NCBI GenBank assembly: GCA_964355945.1
Contig: CAYHGE010000002.1
Span: 62,001-126,000 of the forward strand
Reading direction: 5' to 3'
From: CAIVAT01 sp964355945
GTDB lineage: Bacteria; Bacteroidota; Bacteroidia; Bacteroidales; FEN-979
Length of the DNA stretch: 64,000 nt
This document shows positions 33,031 through 41,162 of the stretch, in pieces. Positions within the stretch are counted from its first letter, which is position 1, and every line of letters starts with the position of its first letter. The notes under the pieces were generated by a model. The model had not been told where the DNA came from, did not search any database, and saw only the letters and a program-made list of their open reading frames with translations. Made by a program: the position numbers and the translations under genes.

Positions 33031-33609
33031 TTAATAATTATCCTGCACTACTTCAAAATAACCCAGCGGATGACTGCAGGCAGGGCAGTTCTGGAGCGCT
33101 TTTACACCATAATGGATGTATCCGCATTTACGGCATACCCAGTATGTTTTTTCATCCTTTTCGAAGACCCTGTTTTTTTCCAGATTATTTAACAGTTTAC
33201 GAAAGCGTTTTTCATGGTGCTCTTCAATGGTTGTTATCAGTTTGAAGGCCATTGCCACTTTAGGGAATCCCTCTTCAGTAGCGGTTTTACCGAATTCGGG
33301 GTAGAGTTCTGTCCACTCTTCATGTTCTCCGTCAGCAGAAGCTTTCAGATTTTCTGCAGTGGTTCCGATGATACCGGCGGGATAGGTAGCGGTAATTTCA
33401 ACAGGGCCGCCCTCCAGGAAGCGGAAAAAAATCTTTGCATGACTTTCTTCGTTAAGCGCTGTTTCTGTGAAGAATGCGGCAATTTGTTCAAAACCCTCTT
33501 TTTTTGCCTGTTTGGCATAAAAAGTATAGCGATTTTTAGCCTGGGATTCACCTGCAAATGATTTCAACAGGTTTTTTTCGGTTCTGGAACCTTTGATGCT
33601 CTTTTCCAT
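33031..33609 (-). CDS. rbr: Rubrerythrin
   Basis: 192 residues; reduces hydrogen peroxide in anaerobes. The diiron four-helix domain carries FAGESQAKNRYTFYAKQA, NEESHAKIF, and TTIEEHHEKRF. The C-terminal rubredoxin-like domain has VCRKCGYIHYG and NCPACSHPLGYF. Downstream of a rubredoxin gene that can supply electrons, yet it has its own promoter (TAACTTTG). Cytosolic. Confidence 0.96.
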   Translation of the reverse strand: MEKSIKGSRTEKNLLKSFAGESQAKNRYTFYAKQAKKEGFEQIAAFFTETALNEESHAKIFFRFLEGGPVEITATYPAGIIGTTAENLKASADGEHEEWTELYPEFGKTATEEGFPKVAMAFKLITTIEEHHEKRFRKLLNNLEKNRVFEKDEKTYWVCRKCGYIHYGVKALQNCPACSHPLGYFEVVQDNY

Positions 33610-33634
33610 AGTAGTTTATATTAATTTGGAGCAT

Positions 33635-33642
33635 CAAAGTTA
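33635..33642 (-). promoter_or_regulatory. -7 box of rubrerythrin
   Basis: TAACTTTG on the - strand (33642-33635), 25 nt before the ATG at 33609. It allows rubrerythrin to be made independently of the upstream rubredoxin. Confidence 0.6.
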
Positions 33643-33679
33643 ATCGAAATTTTCTGAAATCACACGCCTCCCGTCTATC

Positions 33680-33850
33680 CTACCGCATCTTCACATAATC
33701 TCCTTTTCCAACACCGCAAATCGGGCAAACCCAATCGTCCGGTATGTCTTCAAAAGAGGTTCCGGCTGGAATGCCTGAGTCAGGATCACCAAACAGTGGA
33801 TCATAAACATGGCCACATACGGTGCATTTGTATTTTGGGGCAGTTGACAT
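33680..33850 (-). CDS. Rubredoxin
   Basis: 56 residues, ATG at 33850, TAG at 33680. It has the two iron-binding loops CTVCGHVYD (Cys9, Cys12) and CPICGVGK (Cys42, Cys45) and the usual DPDSGIPAGTSFEDIPDDW between them. A one-iron electron carrier, the natural donor to rubrerythrin. Located between glutathione peroxidase (36 nt) and rubrerythrin (70 nt), all on the - strand. Confidence 0.96.
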   Translation of the reverse strand: MSTAPKYKCTVCGHVYDPLFGDPDSGIPAGTSFEDIPDDWVCPICGVGKGDYVKMR

Positions 33851-33886
33851 GGTTTTTTTGTAAGGGGGTGACAGGGCAACTCTAAA

Positions 33887-34429
33887 TTATTTTTCGATCC
33901 AGGATGTTATTTTTTCATCAAATGGTTTATCACCGGGGGCTGCAAAATCAACAACCTGGCCCTGCTCATTGATCATGAATTTCTGGAAATTCCATTTTAC
34001 CGGTGCATCAAGGACTCCGTTTTGTTCCTTTGATGTTAACCAGGCATAAAGCGGGTCAATGTCCTTTCCTTTCACAGAAATTTTAGCCATCATCGGAAAG
34101 GTAACATTGTATTTACTGGTGCAGAACTCCTTGATCTCAGCATTGGTGCCTGGTTCCTGACCCATGAAGTTGTTGGCAGGGAAACCGATGATGACAAACC
34201 CTTTTTCGGCATATTTTGTATACAGCTCTTCCAGTTGAGCATATTGGGGTGTATATCCGCATTTTGAGGCGACATTGACTACAAGCACCTTCTTTCCCTT
34301 CAGGGATGAAAGATCATAAGGCTGTCCATCAATGGACGAAACCTTGAAATCATACAGTGTTTTATTATTCTGGGAGTTGGTTATGGTTGTCATCATGAAA
34401 AAAGTTAATATAAAAAGCATGGTTCTCAT
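33887..34429 (-). CDS. Glutathione peroxidase family thiol peroxidase, exported
   Basis: 180 residues from ATG 34429 (MRTMLFILTFFMMTTITNSQ); a start far upstream at 34567 overlaps the neighbour and precedes the promoter. A signal peptide of about 19 residues suggests periplasmic location. Catalytic triad: Cys57 in NVASKCGYT, Gln in FPANNFMGQEPG, and Trp in VKWNFQKF. The residue is Cys, not selenocysteine, so it is probably thioredoxin-dependent. First gene of the GPx-rubredoxin-rubrerythrin group. Confidence 0.92.
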   Translation of the reverse strand: MRTMLFILTFFMMTTITNSQNNKTLYDFKVSSIDGQPYDLSSLKGKKVLVVNVASKCGYTPQYAQLEELYTKYAEKGFVIIGFPANNFMGQEPGTNAEIKEFCTSKYNVTFPMMAKISVKGKDIDPLYAWLTSKEQNGVLDAPVKWNFQKFMINEQGQVVDFAAPGDKPFDEKITSWIEK

Positions 34430-34469
34430 AGCGTGGTTTTTAGGATTGTAAAAAATAATTTGACGGATT

Positions 34470-34477
34470 GCAAAGAT
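34470..34477 (-). promoter_or_regulatory. -7 box of the glutathione peroxidase gene
   Basis: TATCTTTG on the - strand (34477-34470), 40 nt before the ATG at 34429. Confidence 0.65.
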
Positions 34478-34514
34478 ACAAAAAACATTAATTATTTGGA
34501 TGAATTCTAAATAA

Positions 34515-36089
34515 TTAATGACGGATGAGAAATTTTGTGGTATAGGTTTTATCGCGGAACACGGCAAACACAGTATAAATACCTTCTGATTGAACGGGTG
34601 TTTTTACTACCTGGTTGAGCATTTGTGCATTGAATGACTGGAAGACCTTTTCTCCCAGCATGTTGTAAATTTCAAGTCTGCTAAAGTCTGTTTTGTTCGG
34701 GTGGTTAAATTTCAGGGAAAACGATTCATCAACCGGATTTGGAAAGACGACTAAATCTGCGGGACGATTGTTTTGCTCCCCGATCCCTCCTGTTACATCA
34801 ATGCAGCCATAAAAAGCTGACAACATTGCACCGGAAATGACAGGATGAAGGGGATTTACCACTGCCGTAGATGCATTGGAGGCAGCAGTGATCGGGATCC
34901 ACCCGGGACTACAGGTGTCGGAATAATGTGAACTTGTCTGAACACATTCATTGCTGTATCCAACAGAATCGGTTTTGATAAGTCCGATCTGGTACCCCCA
35001 CATGCCGGATTTTTTAACACCCCAGATAGGTCCATTTCCAAATTCGAGGAATCCATGATCAGCGGACATGATGAGATCAAGGACATCCAGCCTCAGCTCT
35101 CTCGCCCATTGCACATCCCCGCTTGAATCAATTTTAATTGCATTTCCGAAATAGCCTGTGGTAACAAAAGCGAACCCACCGTCGTGCGTGTGTTGCAAGG
35201 TTGGTGCAGGCTGATAATCAGTATTAAATGGAAATGAACCGGAATAGTAAAACCTGCTCCAGGCAATATTTCCAGAAAAGTCAGTTTTGGTCAGGATTGC
35301 ACCCATTTCATCCACGTGGCTATAACACAGATAGCCAGTATTAATGATAGCCACATCAAATCCTTCAGAAAAAGTAAAGGGTGGATATTCCATTTTCTTT
35401 GCCCAGGATATTCCACAATCAGCAGTTAACCTGATCAGAATCGCTGATCCGGAAGAGTTGTTGTTTTGTGTTGTTCCAATCATGATAAATCCGCCATCGG
35501 GTGTCTGTTTTACAGCATTGGTCCTGGTCGCAAAGGTTCCGTGAGTTATCTGTTTAGCCCAAGTCAGATTGCCGGAGGAGTCAAGTTTTACCAGCGTTAC
35601 TTTAAAGTATGGAGGTGTTGCACCCTGGGTGCTGGTCCCAGCAACCAGGATTCCCCTGTCATCGGTCTGAATCACTGAATTGGCATACTCCTGGGAACCC
35701 AGGTCTATGGATTTGCACCATAAGGTATCTCCGTTGGAATTGGTTTTCATGCAGAACATGTTGTCATCGTTCATGTTGCCTACGGAAATAAAACAGGCGT
35801 CATACGTGGGGATAATCCGCGAGATAGAGGTGTTCCATGATCCGGGGAAACTGAATTTTTTTTCCCAGAGAATGGCACCTGCCTGATCAATTTTAAACAA
35901 AAGTGCTTCGGACAGACCATTTCTTGACCCGGCAACAATATAATTCATATCAGAGGATTGAACTACTGCACCTACTCCTGCGGGATCTGTTTTGCTGCCA
36001 AATACCCTGGTAAACGTTGTTTGCTGCGCTTTAACGGCAAATGAAAGTGCGATTGATAGCAGAACCACTATGAACGATATTGATTTCAT
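34515..36089 (-). CDS. T9SS-secreted propeller-like protein (type A sorting domain)
   Basis: 525 residues from ATG 36089 (MKSISFIVVLLSIALSFAVKAQQ), with a Sec signal ending at about residue 21. The body is made of about 50-residue repeats of the kind GSRNGLSEALLFKIDQAGAILW and GGFIMIGTTQ, which form beta-propeller blades. The last about 85 residues (FPNPVDESFSLKF, LEIYNMLGEKVFQ, GIYTVFAVFRDKTYTTKFLIRH) are the type A sorting domain for the type IX secretion system. Expected at the cell surface or outside; substrate unknown. Confidence 0.85.
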   Translation of the reverse strand: MKSISFIVVLLSIALSFAVKAQQTTFTRVFGSKTDPAGVGAVVQSSDMNYIVAGSRNGLSEALLFKIDQAGAILWEKKFSFPGSWNTSISRIIPTYDACFISVGNMNDDNMFCMKTNSNGDTLWCKSIDLGSQEYANSVIQTDDRGILVAGTSTQGATPPYFKVTLVKLDSSGNLTWAKQITHGTFATRTNAVKQTPDGGFIMIGTTQNNNSSGSAILIRLTADCGISWAKKMEYPPFTFSEGFDVAIINTGYLCYSHVDEMGAILTKTDFSGNIAWSRFYYSGSFPFNTDYQPAPTLQHTHDGGFAFVTTGYFGNAIKIDSSGDVQWARELRLDVLDLIMSADHGFLEFGNGPIWGVKKSGMWGYQIGLIKTDSVGYSNECVQTSSHYSDTCSPGWIPITAASNASTAVVNPLHPVISGAMLSAFYGCIDVTGGIGEQNNRPADLVVFPNPVDESFSLKFNHPNKTDFSRLEIYNMLGEKVFQSFNAQMLNQVVKTPVQSEGIYTVFAVFRDKTYTTKFLIRH

Positions 36090-36323
36090 GAAGAACTTTT
36101 TAAGGTTAAAGGAAGGTGTTGTCAACATGCCATGTTGTTTAAAAGAATCAAATTACTGAGGAGCAGGTTGCAGATAGAACTTGAATAGGAGTATCAATAT
36201 TACTAAATAAATACCTTAAAGTCAAGTACTATTTACGGTCAGATAGAAAGCGGTCTCCTCAGAAAAACGGGCATGGAAAAGAATGTCTTCTAAAACAAAT
36301 AATAGGTTGACGAAATAAAAGCC

Positions 36324-36331
36324 TATCTTTA
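36324..36331 (+). promoter_or_regulatory. -7 box of the PrxQ gene
   Basis: TATCTTTA (one mismatch to TAnnTTTG), with TTGA about 15 nt upstream (36306). It lies 34 nt before the ATG at 36366. The rest of the gene-free stretch 36090-36323 shows nothing clear. Confidence 0.5.
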
Positions 36332-36365
36332 TAGTCTCTGATTTTCTTCAGTCAAAAATCAATTT

Positions 36366-36947
36366 ATGCACAGGAGAAACATTTTTTACGGATTCATCTT
36401 TTTTCTTTCAGGTGTTTTTTGCTGTGCATGTAACAATCAATCAACGGAAACTTCCGGGGGAATTCCGGGAATCAAAAACAACAAAATGTCCAACAAAATA
36501 GAGGCAGGGAGCAAAGCTCCCGAGTTTTCCTTACCAGATCAGTTTGGAAGGCGGGTAAATCTAAGCGATTTCATCGGGAAATCAAACCTGGTGGTCTATT
36601 TTTATCCCAAGGATGAATCTTATGGTTGTACCAAAGAGGCGTGCAGTTTTCGAGATAATTATGAGGTTTTCAAAGAGGCCGGTGCAGTGGTGATTGGTGT
36701 GAGCTCCGACGATGTAGCCTCTCACCAGGCATTTGCCGCGAACCATAAACTGCCGTTCATACTTCTTTCAGATAAAGACCGGTCTGTTGCCGCGAAATTC
36801 GGTGTGGGCAAATCTATGGGCGTGCTGCCCGGACGGGTTACCTTTGTAATTGATAAGCAGGGGATTGTGAGGCTGGTGTTTTCGTCGCAACTCAGTTTTG
36901 AGAAGCATATTACTGAGGCGATAGAGATGTTGAAGAAGATGGGATAG
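36366..36947 (+). CDS. Peroxiredoxin, PrxQ/BCP type, lipoprotein form
   Basis: 193 residues; reduces hydroperoxides with electrons from thioredoxin. The N-terminus MHRRNIFYGFIFFLSGVFCCAC is a lipoprotein-type signal, so unlike cytosolic BCP this copy is exported. The peroxidase motif YPKDESYGCTKEACSFRD holds Cys88 and Cys93, the PrxQ intramolecular pair. In most relatives the residue before the first Cys is in a TPGC context; here it is SYGC. It forms an oxygen-defence group with rubrerythrin and glutathione peroxidase. Confidence 0.92.
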   Translation: MHRRNIFYGFIFFLSGVFCCACNNQSTETSGGIPGIKNNKMSNKIEAGSKAPEFSLPDQFGRRVNLSDFIGKSNLVVYFYPKDESYGCTKEACSFRDNYEVFKEAGAVVIGVSSDDVASHQAFAANHKLPFILLSDKDRSVAAKFGVGKSMGVLPGRVTFVIDKQGIVRLVFSSQLSFEKHITEAIEMLKKMG

Positions 36948-36969
36948 ACGTGACGGGTGACGGGTTGGG

Positions 36970-37419
36970 TTACAGACCGAATTTTTTCTCGTTCAGCAGG
37001 TCTTTTTCAATGCCTTCCGGGGTGAGTAAATCTTTCTTTTCTTTTGGATAAAACGCATCGGGCAGCAGTTGAATGTGCATGCTTAGCAGCAAATGATCCA
37101 TGATGATCAGCAGCAGTGTACCGATGAAGGGGAGCGGGATCAGCATGACCGGAACAATGACTCCTGAGCTTCTGAGAATATCAATAACCTGCCGTTTGAA
37201 TTTTTTCTTCTCTTCCCTGGAAAGCTTCTCTTTTTTGATGTATTTAGACAGGATTGTGAAGGTTTCCTTTGTTTCTATTGCCTCTGTTTTGATTCCGGTT
37301 GAATACCTGCCGGCTTCACCTAAAAACATCCTGGCATAGCTGCCAATGAGTTCCCTAACCCTGGGCAAGGTAAACAGTCCAAGGAAATAAGCAATGATCT
37401 TTTTACGGAGGGATTTCAT
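36970..37419 (-). CDS. LETM1-like membrane protein
   Basis: 149 residues. Residues about 46-125 resemble the ribosome-binding/transmembrane core of mitochondrial LETM1: KETFTILSKYIKKEKLSREEKKKFKRQ, then a hydrophobic segment (VIVPVMLIPLPFIGTLLLIIM) and LLPDAFYPKEKK. The order 'basic helix, VP..IP.PF helix, LLP..F' is the LETM1 arrangement. LETM1 acts in cation (K+/H+ or Ca2+/H+) exchange and binds ribosomes; function of the bacterial relatives is not established. The gene stands alone, convergent with PrxQ. Confidence 0.55.
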   Translation of the reverse strand: MKSLRKKIIAYFLGLFTLPRVRELIGSYARMFLGEAGRYSTGIKTEAIETKETFTILSKYIKKEKLSREEKKKFKRQVIDILRSSGVIVPVMLIPLPFIGTLLLIIMDHLLLSMHIQLLPDAFYPKEKKDLLTPEGIEKDLLNEKKFGL

Positions 37420-37454
37420 TTAAATGTTTCTGGTAACAAATGTAGGTAAAAAAC

Positions 37455-37496
37455 AGGCGGACGGGCAGACAGGCGGACAGGTGGAGAGGCGGACGG
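37455..37496. repeat. 8-bp tandem repeat array C (AGGCGGAC)
   Basis: Five units: AGGCGGAC, GGGCAGAC, AGGCGGAC, AGGTGGAG, AGGCGGAC, plus two bases. It lies between the LETM1-like gene start and the TIGR02757 gene stop. Same family as arrays A, B, D and E when written ACAGGYGG. Confidence 0.85.
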
Positions 37497-37502
37497 AAAG
37501 TG

Positions 37503-38252
37503 CTATTGATTTATTCCCATGCCGAAAAGGGCAAAGTCATATTTGACGGGGTCGGCAGGGTCGAATCTTCTGAGGGCCTCAGTAAGTTCCACGGCTGCTT
37601 TCCAGTCGTTCTGACTACGTTTTAACAGTCCAAGATATCGGGCAACACGCCCGGAGTGGATATCCAGCGGGCAAATCAGCATCTTTGGATCAATAGATTT
37701 CCAGTGGCCAAAGTCCACTCCCCGGTTATCTTTACGTACCATCCAGCGAAGAAAAAGGTTGATTCTTTTGGCTGCGGATCCTGCCTCCGGGTTTGCAAGA
37801 TGTTTTTCTGATCGTTTCAGATGGTCTGTTGATAAAAAGATTGTTCTGAACCGGCCGATGGCATGTTCAGCGCCATGCTGGTTCATGGTTATGAACAGTG
37901 GCTCGAGGCTGCCATAAGTGCGATAAATGTTTTGCAGGGATGAAAGAAAAAAGAGGCAATCATCGCCATTGAAGGTACGATGAACAAATTGAATGAAAGG
38001 TTTGAAATCCTGAGGCTTTGCAGTGAGGAGGAAATTGTATGGTGAATTGCCGGTTAACTGAACAAGCCTGTTTGCATTTGAAACAATTGATTTTCTGTTT
38101 CCCCAGGCAATTGTCGCACTAAGAAATCCTGAAATTTCGATATCCTGTTTAAGAAAAAATCTGTGAGGAATCGAAACCGGATCATCGGCAATGAAACCGG
38201 GCGTATTGTATTCAAGAAACTTATGATCTAAAAGTTCTTTCAGGTTGTCCAC
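37503..38252 (-). CDS. TIGR02757 (DUF2400) family protein
   Basis: 249 residues. The family is widespread in Bacteroidota and Proteobacteria and has no established function. It is all-helical with conserved blocks ADDPVSIPHRF, GFLSATIAWGNRKSI, RTFNGDDCLFFLSSL, NLFLRWMVRKD, and PLDIHSGRVARYLGLL. The last resembles the helix-hairpin-helix DNA glycosylase region, so nucleic-acid binding is possible. It starts 7 nt after the gamma subunit gene of the oxidoreductase, so it is probably part of that operon. Confidence 0.8.
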   Translation of the reverse strand: MDNLKELLDHKFLEYNTPGFIADDPVSIPHRFFLKQDIEISGFLSATIAWGNRKSIVSNANRLVQLTGNSPYNFLLTAKPQDFKPFIQFVHRTFNGDDCLFFLSSLQNIYRTYGSLEPLFITMNQHGAEHAIGRFRTIFLSTDHLKRSEKHLANPEAGSAAKRINLFLRWMVRKDNRGVDFGHWKSIDPKMLICPLDIHSGRVARYLGLLKRSQNDWKAAVELTEALRRFDPADPVKYDFALFGMGINQ

Positions 38253-38259
38253 TCAGTCA

Positions 38260-38814
38260 CTAATTCAGGACATTCACCGGTTTCAAAAGTTCTTTTCCCA
38301 CTTCAATTGCTTTTTCATTCTCAGGGATAAGGACATGATGACGGGCTGGAAGTGATTTTTCCAGTCCTTTATGAATAAATTCAGGAGCAACGAGTGGTTT
38401 TAATTTGAGGAAACCTCCCAGAACAATCATATTGAAGGTTTTGGCGAGACCACGTTTACCGGCTTCGTCGGCAGCCTCGATGGAGTAGATGTTAATGTCT
38501 TTCCTCTCAGGCAGGCGTGTGAGTCCGTTGGGGTCGTATATAAGCAATCCTCCCGGTTTCACGGTCTTTTCAAATTTATCCATCGACTGCTGGTTGAGGA
38601 TAATGGCGGTATCATAAGAGTTCAGAATGGGGGAACTGATCCGTTCATCACTGATGATCACGGTAACATTTGCAGTTCCGCCGCGCATTTCGGGGCCATA
38701 CGAGGGCATCCAGCTCACTTCTTTGTTCTGCATCACACCTGAATAGGCGAGAATCTTTCCCATGGAGAGGACACCTTGTCCTCCGAATCCGGCTATAATA
38801 ATCTCTTCTGTCAT
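38260..38814 (-). CDS. korC: 2-oxoacid:ferredoxin oxidoreductase, gamma subunit
   Basis: 184 residues, the CoA-handling gamma subunit. It begins EEIIIAGFGGQGVLSMGKILAYSG and contains SWMPSYGPEMRGGTANVTVI, both family signatures. It follows the beta subunit after a 57-nt spacer with AT-rich direct repeats. It completes a delta-alpha-beta-gamma set; substrate may be 2-oxoglutarate or branched-chain 2-oxoacids, which cannot be separated by eye. Confidence 0.88.
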   Translation of the reverse strand: MTEEIIIAGFGGQGVLSMGKILAYSGVMQNKEVSWMPSYGPEMRGGTANVTVIISDERISSPILNSYDTAIILNQQSMDKFEKTVKPGGLLIYDPNGLTRLPERKDINIYSIEAADEAGKRGLAKTFNMIVLGGFLKLKPLVAPEFIHKGLEKSLPARHHVLIPENEKAIEVGKELLKPVNVLN

Positions 38815-38818
38815 GTCG

Positions 38819-38853
38819 AATGAATATCGAATATTGAATAACGAATATTGACT
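38819..38853. repeat. AT-rich direct repeats inside the korDABC operon
   Basis: The 57-nt spacer between beta and gamma genes contains GAATATCGAATATTGAATAAC and a second CGAATATTGA. The repeat unit CGAATATTGA includes the palindrome AATATT. It could be an mRNA processing or mobile-repeat remnant. Confidence 0.5.
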
Positions 38854-38871
38854 GTTGAACTGGAATAATTC

Positions 38872-39678
38872 CTACTCAACCGTTACTTTTTTTTCCACCA
38901 GTTTCCCATCTATTTTGATGTCACCGAGTTGATAGAAGGGGAACATGTTGTCCTCCATCCACTTGTTGGACTGTACCGGGGTCATTTTCCAGCCGGAATT
39001 GCAATTGGAAACAATTTCGATGAAACACAATCCTTTGTTCTCCTTCTGGAGTTCAAAGGCCTTTCGGATGGCTTTTTTTGTTTTTCGCACATGGTTGGGT
39101 GTGTGAACTGCCTGCCGTGTCACATAATAAACTCCGGGAAGGTGTGAGATCAGTTCAGTGATCTTGAGTGGATGACCCATGGTGGGCACATCGCGACCAT
39201 AAGGCGATGTTGAGGAGCGCATTCCAGGCAGGGTTGTCGGGGCCATCTGACCTCCGGTCATCCCATAAATTCCGTTGTTGATGAAGATGATTGTGATATT
39301 TTCACCACGGTTACAGGCATGTATCGTCTCAGCAGTACCAATTGCAGCGAGGTCGCCGTCACCCTGGTATGTGAATACAAAATGGTTAGGCCACATACGT
39401 TTGATGGCAGTTGCAAGTGCGGGAGCACGCCCATGGGCCGCACCGATCATGTCGATGTCGAGAAAATCATAAGCCAGTACAGAGCAGCCAACAGGTGAAA
39501 CCCCAATGGTTTTATCCTGGATGTCCATCTCTTCTATCACTTCCATCAGCATGCGATGGGCAGTGCCATGGCCACATCCCGGACAATAGCTAAGCGGACG
39601 ATCAACCAGCAGGTCTGTCCTTTTATAGACGATATTCTCCGGTTTGTGAATTTCAGTCTTTGCGAATAGTTCTTCCAT
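38872..39678 (-). CDS. korB: 2-oxoacid:ferredoxin oxidoreductase, beta subunit
   Basis: 268 residues; thiamine-diphosphate subunit. YCPGCGHGTAHRMLMEV, GCSVLAYDF, GDGDLAAIGTAE and N-GIYGMTGGQMAPTT are the family motifs in order. Shorter than the 345-residue beta subunit of the two-subunit enzyme at 23317, so the two are distinct lineages and not a recent duplication. The alpha gene is 2 nt upstream. Confidence 0.9.
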   Translation of the reverse strand: MEELFAKTEIHKPENIVYKRTDLLVDRPLSYCPGCGHGTAHRMLMEVIEEMDIQDKTIGVSPVGCSVLAYDFLDIDMIGAAHGRAPALATAIKRMWPNHFVFTYQGDGDLAAIGTAETIHACNRGENITIIFINNGIYGMTGGQMAPTTLPGMRSSTSPYGRDVPTMGHPLKITELISHLPGVYYVTRQAVHTPNHVRKTKKAIRKAFELQKENKGLCFIEIVSNCNSGWKMTPVQSNKWMEDNMFPFYQLGDIKIDGKLVEKKVTVE

Positions 39679-39680
39679 AA

Positions 39681-40763
39681 TTAACCTCCGATAATTTTTT
39701 GTTCCAGGGCGCTGACAACTTCATCCGGTGAGGGGATGATTCCACCGAAGCGGCCGAAATGTTCTATTTTTACTTTACAGCCAACCGAGAGTTTTACATC
39801 TTCGATCATTTGTCCTGCATTCATCTCAACAACCAGGATTCCTTTCACACGGTTACCAACATTGGATACTTCAATGGCCGGAAAAGGAAAAAGCGTAATC
39901 GGGCGGAACAGTCCGACTTTAATGCCTTTGGCACGTGCAAGGTCAAGGGCTTTCTGACAGATTCTGGCCGAGAGTCCAAATGCAACGAGGAGATAGTCGG
40001 CATCTTCGCATTGAATCTCTTCGTACAAAACCTCATTTTTTTCCATGAGTTTATATTTTGCCTGGAGCTTCAGGTTCACCCGTTCCTGTCCTGCCGGATC
40101 GAGGTCAAGTGAGGTAATGATGTTGTGGTTACGGGCTTTCGGCCTTCCGGTCGATGCCCATGGACACTGTGCAATCAACTCTTCGTCTGTGCGCCGCGGG
40201 ATATGATCAAAAAGCACAACTTTCTCCATCATCTGGCCAATGGCTCCGTCGGAGAGAATCATAACCGGTGTGCGGTATTGATATGCCTTTTCAAAACCAA
40301 GTTTAACATGGTCGCACATTTCCTGCACTGAGGCCGGGGCAAGCACCAGCATTTTGTAATCGCCGTGTCCACCGCCTTTAACTGCCTGAAAGTAGTCGGC
40401 CTGAGAAGGCTGGATGGTTCCGAGACCCGGGCCGCCACGTACGATGTTGACAATAACGGCAGGCAGTTCAGCACCCGCCATGTAGCTGATCCCTTCCTGC
40501 ATGAGGCTCACGCCCGGGCTTGAGGAGGATGTCATGACCATTTTTCCTGTTCCTGCCCCGCCATAAAGCATGTTGATGGCGGCAACTTCGCTCTCAGCCT
40601 GGAGAACCACCATGCCAGTCCGTTCGAAAGGCTTTTCAGCCATCAGGTATTCCATCACCTCAGACTGGGGTGTAATCGGGTATCCGAAATAGCCATCGCA
40701 GCCTGCCCGAATGGCGGCCTCGGCAACAGCTTCATTCCCCTTCATTAATCTAAGTTCACCCAT
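39681..40763 (-). CDS. korA: 2-oxoacid:ferredoxin oxidoreductase, alpha subunit
   Basis: 360 residues. It has FGYPITPQSEVMEYLM near residue 26, LQAESEVAAINMLYGGAGTG, and IVRGGPGLGTIQPSQADYFQAVKGGGHGDY. This form is usually annotated as the VorB/KorA type (3-methyl-2-oxobutanoate or 2-oxoglutarate). The gamma domain is not fused, consistent with the separate gene at 38260. The next downstream aminotransferase fits amino-acid-derived 2-oxoacids as substrates. Confidence 0.88.
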   Translation of the reverse strand: MGELRLMKGNEAVAEAAIRAGCDGYFGYPITPQSEVMEYLMAEKPFERTGMVVLQAESEVAAINMLYGGAGTGKMVMTSSSSPGVSLMQEGISYMAGAELPAVIVNIVRGGPGLGTIQPSQADYFQAVKGGGHGDYKMLVLAPASVQEMCDHVKLGFEKAYQYRTPVMILSDGAIGQMMEKVVLFDHIPRRTDEELIAQCPWASTGRPKARNHNIITSLDLDPAGQERVNLKLQAKYKLMEKNEVLYEEIQCEDADYLLVAFGLSARICQKALDLARAKGIKVGLFRPITLFPFPAIEVSNVGNRVKGILVVEMNAGQMIEDVKLSVGCKVKIEHFGRFGGIIPSPDEVVSALEQKIIGG

Positions 40764-40784
40764 AATGTATGTTTTTTTCGATTT

Positions 40785-41015
40785 TTATTCAGTAGCGACT
40801 TTTGCCCGGTACACGGTGATTACTCCGTCGGGGCAGACCAGGGCACAGTTTGTACAACCTGTGCACTCATCGTTGACTTTCATTGCGAAGTGATATCCTT
40901 TGCTGTTCACTTCCTTCGACATTGCGATCACAGTGAAAGGGCATGCAGCAAGGCACACTTCACAGCCTTTGCAGCGATCGGTGTTGATCACAATATCACC
41001 TTTAATTTTTGCCAT
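40785..41015 (-). CDS. korD: 2-oxoacid:ferredoxin oxidoreductase, delta (ferredoxin) subunit
   Basis: 76 residues with two [4Fe-4S] motifs: Cys15, 18, 21, 25 (CKGCEVCLAAC) and Cys51, 54, 57, 61 (CTGCTNCALVC). It passes electrons from the catalytic subunits to soluble ferredoxin. First gene of the operon, followed by alpha after 21 nt. Confidence 0.92.
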   Translation of the reverse strand: MAKIKGDIVINTDRCKGCEVCLAACPFTVIAMSKEVNSKGYHFAMKVNDECTGCTNCALVCPDGVITVYRAKVATE

Positions 41016-41051
41016 ATAAGAGGGGTTGAGTTGTTAACGGATTCACAGGGG

Positions 41052-41059
41052 CGAAAGTA
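41052..41059 (-). promoter_or_regulatory. Likely -7 box of the four-subunit oxidoreductase operon
   Basis: TACTTTCG on the - strand (41059-41052), one mismatch from TAnnTTTG, 36 nt before the delta-subunit ATG. Confidence 0.4.
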
Positions 41060-41162
41060 CAAAAATTTGTTTGAACCACCAGTCATTCAGCTATTGGAAA
41101 ATAAGGCAGATTGTCTAATTTAGAACTGGTTTAATCTTATGCCTTAGTCATTCTCTATAGCT

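Noticed and set aside
33691..33879. 62-codon - strand frame at the rubredoxin locus
   Set aside because: It overlaps the rubredoxin gene in another frame. The true frame (33850-33680) has both CxxCG loops.
34100..34429. Selenocysteine in the glutathione peroxidase
   Set aside because: The catalytic codon encodes Cys57 (SKCGYT), and there is no in-frame TGA.
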